Of a stretch of DNA of 64,000 nucleotides, positions 8,036 through 14,312 are shown one piece after another. The DNA lies in contig CAUQTI010000003.1 of NCBI GenBank assembly GCA_963521065.1, positions 124,001 to 188,000 of the forward strand, written 5' to 3'. The position numbers and the translations under genes were made by a program. The notes beneath the pieces were generated by a model. It did no database searches and was not told the origin of the DNA. It worked only from the letters and a program-made list of their open reading frames with translations. The DNA comes from IOR16 sp963521065. Lineage in GTDB: Bacteria; Bacillota; Clostridia; Peptostreptococcales; Anaerovoracaceae. The first letter of the stretch is position 1. Each line of letters starts with the position of its first letter.

Positions 8036-8116
8036 ATGATTACATATTCTGAATTATTTCAATTTGGATTGTTGATCGTAGCTGTCATTTCTCTGTGTTT
8101 GCGCAGTAAGAAATAA
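8036..8116 (+). CDS. Small hydrophobic peptide, type I toxin-like (toxin C)
   Basis: A 26-residue peptide, MITYSELFQFGLLIVAVISL followed by a short basic tail ending in SKK. One transmembrane segment and a charged C-terminus fit the small holin-like or Fst-like toxins of Gram-positive type I systems. The AGGGAGGTG site is strong but can be hidden in a hairpin. The gene is followed at once by a GC-rich hairpin, and an antisense promoter lies just beyond. A 79%-like copy by eye is at 9928. Activity is inferred. Confidence 0.72.
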   Translation: MITYSELFQFGLLIVAVISLCLRSKK

Positions 8117-8190
8117 CAAAAGCCACCTAGATAAGGTGGCTTAAACCAATTTCGGATCTGCCGCCCTGCAAAAAGCGGTAATCCTTTTCT
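8113..8190 (-). ncRNA. Predicted antisense RNA, antitoxin to toxin C
   Basis: Minus-strand promoter with -35 TTGCAT (8221-8226), exact 17-bp spacer and -10 TATATA (8198-8203). The RNA would begin near 8190, read GGATTACCGC near its 5' end and finish after the shared hairpin, about 78 nt. The toxin mRNA itself begins with a very similar GGATTACCG, so both RNAs would carry related 5' sequences. Confidence 0.55.
8120..8142. terminator. Shared hairpin of toxin C and antisense RNA
   Basis: AAGCCACC pairs with GGTGGCTT, 7-nt loop. The minus strand continues with TTTTGTT, a usable U-run for the antisense RNA, while the plus strand continues AAACC and is weaker. Confidence 0.6.
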
Positions 8191-8240
8191 TATCTAATAT
8201 ATACCATACTTCCCCTGCTTATGCAAGTCTAATTCTTTCT

Positions 8241-9242
8241 TTACAGCGTTATATCTGTATAACGGTATACATATTCCTTATCTCCCGAAAAAGTAAAGGA
8301 TGGTGTTTTCCCTTTGGGATTGATTTTGTCTCTAGTAGGTTCCGCTCCATAAATATAGTAACCATTTTCGGTGTAATATCTAAAACCAGTTGTGAAGCCG
8401 ATTGTCGAAACTTGAACATTGTCTATATAAACGCTGATTGCATCATAGCAGACAGTAGAATATATCATGATAAGGCCATACGAATTAACTTCAATCTTCT
8501 TGATGCCGTTATATCCAAGCTGTACCTCCTTCAAGGTGCGTGTAGAGGTTCTACTTCCTATTTTCAAATCTACCTTTTTCGTCTTTTCCTTCTCTATGTC
8601 TTGCTTTGTCTTTTCGAGCGACTCAGCCGTTACCGGCGTTCTCTTGTTTTCATCGGTAAAGCGGTAAATGACGAGTGCAGATTCTGCACGGTTGAGTGTT
8701 CCTTCCGGTTTAAAGGTATGGTCGGTATAGCCGGAAAGAATTCCTGTCGCATAGGATTTTATGATATGGTAATCGTACTTTGTCGTGCTGTCTACGTCTT
8801 TAACTATTTTCTCAATCTCCGAATAGTTTTCTACATCAGTCTTTCCCAAGCCATTGCTGATAATCAGGGCCATATCGCTTCTTGGAATGGCGTTATTCAG
8901 CATTGTGGTATCAATCTCTGCTTCGGCAAACAAGTTCAGCTCTAAGGCTTTCTGATAATAGTTATATGCCCAGTGGTGCGGCTTTTCTGCAACAGTCAGT
9001 TCTTCACCAGTTGCTGCAATTACCATCATCTTTATAAATTCGCCGTAGGTCACGGTGTTTTGCGGCTTGAAGCTGCCATCCGGGTAGCCTTTGATAATAT
9101 CCTTATCTGACATCGCTTTGACGGATTCATACGCCCAATTTGTTGTTTTTAAATCGTTATAAGTTTGCTGGTCGGACGCATACACCGCAGCAGACGCAAA
9201 GAGTAGCGACGCTGCCAGCGTGATAGCAACTGTTTTTTTCAT
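8241..9242 (-). CDS. Secreted protein with three SLH domains (cassette 4)
   Basis: 333 residues with signal peptide (1-22), SLH repeats about 27-200 and a C-terminal domain like that of cassette 3 (SRTSTRTLK, YNGIKKIEVNS, GFTTGFRYY blocks). Its upstream 300 bp is identical to that of cassette 2, while its C-terminus goes with cassette 3. The copy is therefore a mosaic. ATG start with a GGGAGGATTTC site. Confidence 0.88.
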   Translation of the reverse strand: MKKTVAITLAASLLFASAAVYASDQQTYNDLKTTNWAYESVKAMSDKDIIKGYPDGSFKPQNTVTYGEFIKMMVIAATGEELTVAEKPHHWAYNYYQKALELNLFAEAEIDTTMLNNAIPRSDMALIISNGLGKTDVENYSEIEKIVKDVDSTTKYDYHIIKSYATGILSGYTDHTFKPEGTLNRAESALVIYRFTDENKRTPVTAESLEKTKQDIEKEKTKKVDLKIGSRTSTRTLKEVQLGYNGIKKIEVNSYGLIMIYSTVCYDAISVYIDNVQVSTIGFTTGFRYYTENGYYIYGAEPTRDKINPKGKTPSFTFSGDKEYVYRYTDITL

Positions 9243-9248
9243 TTGAAA

Positions 9249-9666
9249 TCCTCCCTTTTCCCCATTTTAGTAAGCTTTCCGTTCTTGTCAAAATATTTAT
9301 TATTCTGCTGTTCCTGAATTACTACATAAAAAACTCGCTAAGAATAATAAATGTTTTCATTAATTTTAGTATACCATATTTATCCTTTGTATTTACTTAC
9401 ATTTTATTTTAAATTTTTTTAAATTTTAAATGCAATTTAGATTTTGCCCTTTTCTCTCTTTAGTTTTCAAGGTCCCTATTTATATTTTACATTATTTGTA
9501 ATTATTGTAAATATATTTTATTTATTTTCCCAATTATTTTTCTTCTAATTGCATTTTTAGTGCTTCAATTAGCTCCATCCCATACATCCTGCCCCTCTTT
9601 TGGAACGACATCCGCCAATATGCGAAAATTTTCGTAACCCCTGATTTTTCATTTTCCTTTTCTGCC
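9249..9666. repeat. 418-bp duplicated block, partner of 3974-4391
   Basis: Gap-free match to 3974-4391, identical over the promoter and leader part and with all differences in the dead SecB-like part. It also carries the -10 TATACT of SLH gene 4 (9368-9373) and the TTTACATTA palindrome (9486-9511). Confidence 0.85.
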
Positions 9667-9852
9667 GAGCACGTCTTCACTCTTCCATATATTGTAATAG
9701 TCTAAGTCTTGAATCGTTTCTGTTTTTGCCTCCATTTCCGTTTTTGTAGCTGCGCAAGTAAAATCCGGCCAATAAAAAAGCCCTATGAAAAATAAGGCAA
9801 AGATAAACAGTATCGATACACTGCTTCGTGATATTTAATTATGTATTTTCAT
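9540..9852 (-). pseudogene. Decayed SecB-like gene
   Basis: Homologous to the start of the gene at 6758 (signal-peptide region, YWPDF, then DLDYYNIWK). Codon 5 is TAA, where the paralogue has CAA, and the frame breaks again near the tail. It has the same 3' truncation as the pseudogene at 4259 but more substitutions, so it is older or less often repaired. Confidence 0.75.
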
Positions 9853-9927
9853 TCTTTTCTGCCATACTGATTGATAAGAATTCCCGTTTGGTGGCGGATT
9901 ACTTTCCCAGAAGGGATATGATACCCT

Positions 9928-10008
9928 ATGATTACATATTCTGAATTATTTCAATTTGGATTGTTCATCATAGCAGTCATTTCTCTGTGTTTATACAGTA
10001 AACAATAA
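9928..10008 (+). CDS. Toxin-like peptide, probably weakly expressed (toxin D)
   Basis: A 26-residue copy of toxin C with the same first 12 residues and a tail ending in YSKQ. The reading frame is intact, but the ribosome site is GGGATA instead of GGGAGG, the -10 is CATACT, and the downstream hairpin is broken. It looks like a unit losing function. Confidence 0.5.
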   Translation: MITYSELFQFGLFIIAVISLCLYSKQ

Positions 10009-10181
10009 CGAAATCCACCCAAAAAATGTGGCTTATTCCATTTAGGATCTGCCGCCGTCTCAAAAGCGATAATCCTTTTATTATCCAATACCTATCATAG
10101 TTCCCTTTCTCGTGCAAGTAAAAAACTCTTATTCTTCAAATGAAGTGCAGGAGCACCCTACAAAATGCTTACTATTATTTA
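10009..10181 (-). other. Decayed antisense-RNA region of toxin D
   Basis: The sequence is homologous to the antisense region after toxin C. The -35 is TTGCAC (10112-10117) and the expected -10 (10089-10094) reads TAGGTA, a poor match. The hairpin is reduced to CCAC / GTGG. Nothing else is seen until the phosphatase promoter. Confidence 0.45.
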
Positions 10182-10210
10182 TTGAAAAATTTTTAAGTGC
10201 CTGCTATAAT
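10182..10210 (+). promoter_or_regulatory. Promoter of the phosphatase gene
   Basis: TTGAAA, a 17-bp spacer and TATAAT on the plus strand, about 75 bp before the start codon. Confidence 0.65.
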
Positions 10211-10285
10211 CACTTCAAGTTACTTAAAAGATATTCATCTAGAATTGATGATACTGCTAAATAATCAGCTAATAGGAGTGTTAAA

Positions 10286-10753
10286 ATGGTAAAAATTATG
10301 TTTGTTTGTCACGGCAATATATGCCGCAGTCCAATGGCAGAATTTATTTTTAAAGATATGATTGCAAAAAAAGGATTGTCCGAGCATTTTTTTATTACAT
10401 CCTCTGCAACTAGCACAGAAGAAATCGGAAACACAGTCCACCACGGTACAAAAGCTAAGTTGAATGAATTTGGTATTTCTGTAAAGGGAAAGAAAGCCGT
10501 CCAACTTACTAGAAAAGATTTTGAAGAATACGATTATCTTCTTGGAATGGATGCACAGAATATCTGCAATATGAATCGCATTGCAGGAATCTACCACAAA
10601 AATAAAGTACATCGACTCCTTGATTTCTCTGAAACTCCAAGAGACATCGCAGACCCATGGTATACCGGTAACTTTGATATTACCTATGACGATATTTATG
10701 AAGGGTGTGAATCCTTCTTATCTACCCTTCTATCGGAAGAAGCGCCTTTCTAA
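10286..10753 (+). CDS. Low-molecular-weight protein tyrosine phosphatase
   Basis: 155 residues, the usual family length. The active-site P-loop CHGNICRSPMAE is at residues 8-19 (C-x5-R-S) and the general-acid DPW-Y loop near residue 125. Such enzymes dephosphorylate protein tyrosines and in Firmicutes often act on capsule or stress kinases. It has its own promoter and an AGGAGTG site, and no kinase partner in view. The role in the cell cannot be read from the context. Confidence 0.93.
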   Translation: MVKIMFVCHGNICRSPMAEFIFKDMIAKKGLSEHFFITSSATSTEEIGNTVHHGTKAKLNEFGISVKGKKAVQLTRKDFEEYDYLLGMDAQNICNMNRIAGIYHKNKVHRLLDFSETPRDIADPWYTGNFDITYDDIYEGCESFLSTLLSEEAPF

Positions 10754-10814
10754 AGAAATCTTTGCTTTAAAATTTAAAAAGGTATTTCGTCTGTCCACCT
10801 TAGTCATATTTGCC

Positions 10815-10843
10815 TTGATTCTATATAGAAATATCTATATACT
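10815..10843 (+). promoter_or_regulatory. Promoter of the ABC-F leader
   Basis: TTGATT, a 17-bp spacer and TATACT. RNA would begin near 10850, ahead of the leader peptide and attenuator. Confidence 0.6.
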
Positions 10844-10883
10844 ATAAGAAATACTAAATAAATAATAGATAGGAGTTGTGAAG

Positions 10884-10904
10884 ATGCGTAATTTTTCTTG
10901 CTAA
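10884..10904 (+). CDS. Six-codon leader peptide MRNFSC
   Basis: ATG-CGT-AAT-TTT-TCT-TGC-TAA with a TAGGAG site 8 bp upstream. Short open frames followed by a terminator are the usual regulators of ABC-F and other ribosome-targeted antibiotic-resistance genes: a drug-stalled ribosome here would free the antiterminator. Translation is inferred. Confidence 0.6.
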   Translation: MRNFSC

Positions 10905-10920
10905 AATCAAAAGCGTAATA

Positions 10921-11056
10921 AAAAAGAAAAACGGGTTTACCGTCTTTTTGTTATGCAATGCAAGAAAGTTACATCATTTTTCTCTCTGAACACGCAGTTG
11001 CTCCTTTGGCTATGCTGCGCCTTGTTTTCATGAGCTGTAAGAATTTACTTTCTTGC
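10921..11056 (+). promoter_or_regulatory. Attenuator with alternative long-range stem
   Basis: AAAAAG and ACGG pair with CCGT and CTTTTT (10921-10949), giving a terminator-like hairpin ending in T5 right after the leader peptide. Farther on, GCAAGAAAGT (10960-10969) and ACTTTCTTGC (11047-11056) form a perfect 10-bp stem that ends about 15 bases before the ribosome site of the ABC-F gene. These elements explain the 180 bases before the gene. Confidence 0.6.
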
Positions 11057-11088
11057 AGTTTTATTTGTTTACAAGGGAGGTATATACC

Positions 11089-12570
11089 ATGTCATTAATT
11101 AATATTTCAAATCTTACGTTTGCCTACGACGGCAGTTACGATACCATTTTTGATCAAGTGTCTTTGCAAATAGACACCAATTGGAAACTAGGCTTTATCG
11201 GGCGAAACGGACGCGGCAAAACAACATTTTTAAATCTGCTTATGGGAAAATACGAATATACGGGAACGATTTCATCCAGTGTCAGTTTTGAATATTTTCC
11301 CTATCCGGTTGAGGATACAACGCTGCTCACTTCTGCTGTCATAAAAAAAATATATCCTGATTTTGAAGGCTGGCAGCTTTGTCGCGAACTAAATCTGCTT
11401 CAAGTAAAAGAAGATGTGCTACATCGCTCTTTTCAAACACTCAGCAATGGGGAACAGACAAAAGTGCTGCTTGCGGCCCTTTTCTTAAAAGAAAACAGCT
11501 TCCTGTTGATTGATGAGCCAACCAACCATCTTGATCTACCAGGAAGGCAGCTGGTCGCATCCTATCTGAAAAACAAGCGCGGCTTTCTATTGATTTCACA
11601 TGACAGAGCATTCCTTGATGATTGCATCGACCACGTTATTTCTATTAATAAATCAACCATTGATATACAGCGTGGGAATTTTTCATCTTGGTATGAAAAT
11701 AAACAAGCGCAGGATCATTTAGAACTAGCTCAAAATGAAAAGCTGCGAGGTGAAATCAACCGACTGTCCAAAGCTGCAAAACAGGCCTCCGAGTGGTCAC
11801 ATACAATCGAAAAAACAAAAAACGGGACGAAGGTGTCTGGAATCAAACCGGATAAAGGACATATCGGTCGACAGTCTGCTAAAATGATGAAACGCTCAAA
11901 AACGATGGAAGAGCGACAGAAATCGACCATCTTGGAAAAATCAAGATTGTTGAAAAATATTGAACGTGCAGATGAACTAAAGCTGTCTTTCCTCTCTCAC
12001 CATTCTCAACGCTTAATTCATTTAGAAAAAATCTGCATTTTTTACGATGAAAAAGAAATTTGCAGCAATTTAAACGTTTCTATTTGTCAAGGAGATCGAA
12101 TCTGTCTGCGCGGAAACAATGGGTCAGGAAAATCCAGCCTAATAAAACTTATTTTGGGAGAGCAGATAGAATATAACGGCACGTTGCTGAAAGCTTCCAA
12201 CCTGAAAATTTCTTATGTTCCGCAGGATACATCTCACTTAAAAGGCAGCTTATCCGATTTTTCAAAAAAGCATCAGCTTGACGAAAGCTTATTTAAGACG
12301 ATCCTCCATAAGTTAGATTTTCAACGTATTCAGTATGAAAAAGACATTTCCCAGTTCAGTGCAGGTCAGAAAAAAAAGGTTTTGATCGCGAAAAGTCTAA
12401 GTGAAAAAGCACATTTATATATCTGGGACGAACCCCTCAATTATGTTGATGTCCTGTCACGCCTGCAAATTGAAGCATTGCTGATACAATATTGCCCCAC
12501 TTTGATTTTTGTTGAGCATGATATCGCCTTTTGTGAAAAAATAGCGACCGAAATAGTCCAGCTTGCTTAA
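11089..12570 (+). CDS. ABC-F ribosomal protection protein, Lsa-like
   Basis: 493 residues, the Lsa-type length. Two ATPase domains: first Walker A GRNGRGKT near 34, signature LSNGEQTK, Walker B LLIDEPTNHLD; second Walker A GNNGSGKS, signature FSAGQKKK, Walker B LYIWDEPLNYVD. No membrane segments. The N-terminus (MSLINISNLTFAYDGSYD) is typical of the Lsa group, which protects ribosomes from lincosamides, pleuromutilins and streptogramin A. The start at 11089 has AAGGGAGG; an in-frame ATG at 11053 has none. The inducible-looking leader supports a resistance role. Confidence 0.85.
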   Translation: MSLINISNLTFAYDGSYDTIFDQVSLQIDTNWKLGFIGRNGRGKTTFLNLLMGKYEYTGTISSSVSFEYFPYPVEDTTLLTSAVIKKIYPDFEGWQLCRELNLLQVKEDVLHRSFQTLSNGEQTKVLLAALFLKENSFLLIDEPTNHLDLPGRQLVASYLKNKRGFLLISHDRAFLDDCIDHVISINKSTIDIQRGNFSSWYENKQAQDHLELAQNEKLRGEINRLSKAAKQASEWSHTIEKTKNGTKVSGIKPDKGHIGRQSAKMMKRSKTMEERQKSTILEKSRLLKNIERADELKLSFLSHHSQRLIHLEKICIFYDEKEICSNLNVSICQGDRICLRGNNGSGKSSLIKLILGEQIEYNGTLLKASNLKISYVPQDTSHLKGSLSDFSKKHQLDESLFKTILHKLDFQRIQYEKDISQFSAGQKKKVLIAKSLSEKAHLYIWDEPLNYVDVLSRLQIEALLIQYCPTLIFVEHDIAFCEKIATEIVQLA

Positions 12571-12616
12571 CACCAACAAGCTTCGAGAAAATATCATAAG
12601 ATGATAGAATAACAAA

Positions 12617-12650
12617 ATATAGCCCTTAAACTGAGTTTAGGGGCTATATT
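12617..12650. terminator. Bidirectional terminator between ABC-F and MutT genes
   Basis: AATATAGCCC...AAACT pairs with the TTTAGGGGCTATATT arm, with A- and T-rich flanks on both sides. Confidence 0.65.
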
Positions 12651-12719
12651 ACATTCTCGCTCCATTTATCCGGACTCTTTAAAAAATCAAATTCATAGAC
12701 GCTGTTTTTGCGTAGAAAC

Positions 12720-13053
12720 TTAACGGGATTGAAAAATAAAAGCATCATCCATTAATTGGGAAATGACAGGGAAATCAGCTTCTACCCAATCCAACTGACT
12801 CAATTCATGCCGCTCTACCCATACTGCACTTTTATGCACTCTTAATTGAACTTCCTCCTTTTCAATCGGACAAAGAAAAAATTCCATTGTAACTTCAAAA
12901 TCTGGGTAATTGTGCTCTGCACGACAGTAAAAGCGAAGCTCTTCTTCGCGCACTGCTAAATCAATTTCTTCCCGCAGCTCACGACAAAGTGCTGCCTTTG
13001 CCGTCTCACCCGGTTCAATCTTGCCTCCCGGAATTGGATCTATATTATAAAAG
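12720..13053 (-). pseudogene. MutT/NUDIX hydrolase, N-terminus lost at an IS element
   Basis: About 110 residues remain. The Nudix box is whole (G-x5-E-x7-REL-x-E-E: GGKIEPGE...CRELREEIDL), and the C-terminal W-x-x-x-x-EL...LDW-x-EAD-x-P motif is that of 8-oxo-dGTP-cleaning MutT. The usual first 30-35 residues, which form the substrate pocket, are replaced by the end of the IS3 element (open frame to 13073). They are not found on the other side of the element. Confidence 0.75.
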
Positions 13054-13113
13054 TGGACACGATAAGTAACCATATATTACAATTAAGTAGACACAAAAAG
13101 GAGGTATCTACTC

Positions 13114-13407
13114 ATGTCCACAAGTAAAACTGGAACACGGTATGACGAGGACTTCAAACGTACTCTCGTTAACCTTTATCAATCTGGCGGTAAAACGCAG
13201 GCTGCTCTCTGTAAAGAATACGGTGTATCCCTAACCGCTCTTACCCGTTGGATCAAACAATACTCGACTGTCAAAACAGATGATGGTGAAGTTCTTACTG
13301 CTAAGCAAGTCAAAGAACTCCAAAAACGCAATGCTCAGCTCGAGGAGGAACTCCTCATACTAAAAAAAGCGATTGCCATCTTCACGCCACACTCCAGCAA
13401 CGATTAG
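13114..13407 (+). CDS. IS3 transposase OrfA (HTH subunit)
   Basis: 97 residues with an N-terminal helix-turn-helix (RYDEDFKRTLVNLY...ALTRWIKQY) and a C-terminal leucine-zipper-like coiled coil (KQVKELQKRNAQLEEELLILKKA). Start ATG with an AAGGAGG site. Near its end, A-AAA-AAA at 13362-13368 sits in frame 10-20 bases after a GAGGAGG, the layout of a programmed -1 frameshift. Confidence 0.9.
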   Translation: MSTSKTGTRYDEDFKRTLVNLYQSGGKTQAALCKEYGVSLTALTRWIKQYSTVKTDDGEVLTAKQVKELQKRNAQLEEELLILKKAIAIFTPHSSND

Positions 13408-14264
13408 AGGCTGTTCATAAGCTTCGTTTTCAGCATAACTTAAAGATTCTTTGCAATGTATTAGGTGTCAACAGAAGTACATATTATAAGCATTTCCACT
13501 CTGTACCTGCTGACCGCACCAAAGAAAACCAGGAGATAGCCAAACAAATTCTCCGAATCTACGCTGATTATAACAAGCGTCTAGGTGCATATAAGATTAC
13601 ATATGTCCTCCGGCGTGATTATGGCATTCACATTAGTGTCGGAAGAGTGTACCGACTGATGAAAACACTTCAATTACCACGAATGTCCACAGAGAAGCCA
13701 TGTCGTAGCTATCGACATAAAGATAATGGTGATTGCACCAATCATCTCCATCAAGAGTTCAACCAGAAATCCCCTGACATTGTCTGGGCAAGCGATTTCA
13801 CTTACATCAAAGTCTCTGGGAAATGGTATTATCTTTGTATTGTAATGGATCTATTTTCTCGAAAAGTCATTTCCTGGAATATTTCGGCAAGACCTGATGT
13901 CAATCTGGTAATGACTGCATTCATAAAAGCTTATGATAAAAGAAAATGCCCTACAGGACTCATGTTCCATTCTGATCGGGGATCTCAATATACTGCATTT
14001 GCCTTCAGACAGTTATTGGATTCTCTTAATGTAGTGCAATCATTCTCCAAGAAAGGTTATCCCTTCGACAATGCCTGCTGTGAATGTTTCTTCAAATATT
14101 TGAAAAAGGAAGAGACCAACCGTAAAACCTATCACTCTTTACAAGAGCTACAGCTATCCCTATTTGAGTACATTGAAGGTTTCTACAACTCCAGAAGACC
14201 GCATGGTTCTCTTGGAATGCTAACCCCTAATGAAAAAGAAGAACTCTTCTGGAATCAAGCTTAG
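13368..14264 (+). CDS. IS3 transposase OrfB (DDE integrase core), by -1 frameshift
   Basis: Read in the -1 frame from the A7 slip at 13362-13368 without a stop to 14264. The HTH_21 part (LGAYKITYVLRRDYGI) is followed by the DDE core: first D in VWASDFTYI, second D in FHSDRGSQYT, E in CECFFKYLKKE. It appears complete, so the element may still move. An internal ATG at 13647 opens the frame only after the HTH part. Confidence 0.88.
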   Translation, partial: SDCHLHATLQQRLEAVHKLRFQHNLKILCNVLGVNRSTYYKHFHSVPADRTKENQEIAKQILRIYADYNKRLGAYKITYVLRRDYGIHISVGRVYRLMKTLQLPRMSTEKPCRSYRHKDNGDCTNHLHQEFNQKSPDIVWASDFTYIKVSGKWYYLCIVMDLFSRKVISWNISARPDVNLVMTAFIKAYDKRKCPTGLMFHSDRGSQYTAFAFRQLLDSLNVVQSFSKKGYPFDNACCECFFKYLKKEETNRKTYHSLQELQLSLFEYIEGFYNSRRPHGSLGMLTPNEKEELFWNQA

Positions 14265-14312
14265 TAACTGGTTCCGGAAAGTTTTTTCTAATAATCGTGT
14301 CCACTTACTTGA

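Larger units (their letters stand above)
13054..14303 (+). mobile_element. IS3-family insertion sequence (1250 bp)
   Basis: Ends are TGGACACGAT and its inverse ATCGTGTCCA, with the TG...CA termini of IS3 elements. Inside are orfA and orfB in -1 relation. The flanking triplets AAG and CTT are not a direct repeat, so no target duplication is seen. Left of it lies a beheaded MutT gene and right of it the tail of an unrelated surface gene, which indicates rearrangement after insertion. Confidence 0.88.

Noticed and set aside
7665..8036. 123-codon minus-strand frame over the start of the SecB-like gene
   Set aside because: Overlaps the real signal-peptide region in another frame and also the toxin promoter.
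157..9242. SLH repeats as a mobile or CRISPR-like repeat
   Set aside because: The repeated DNA is protein-coding paralogues with kept frames; no transposase or spacer structure is present in the array.
12653..12719. Small gene between the terminator and the MutT remnant
   Set aside because: No start with ribosome site and no frame longer than a few codons.
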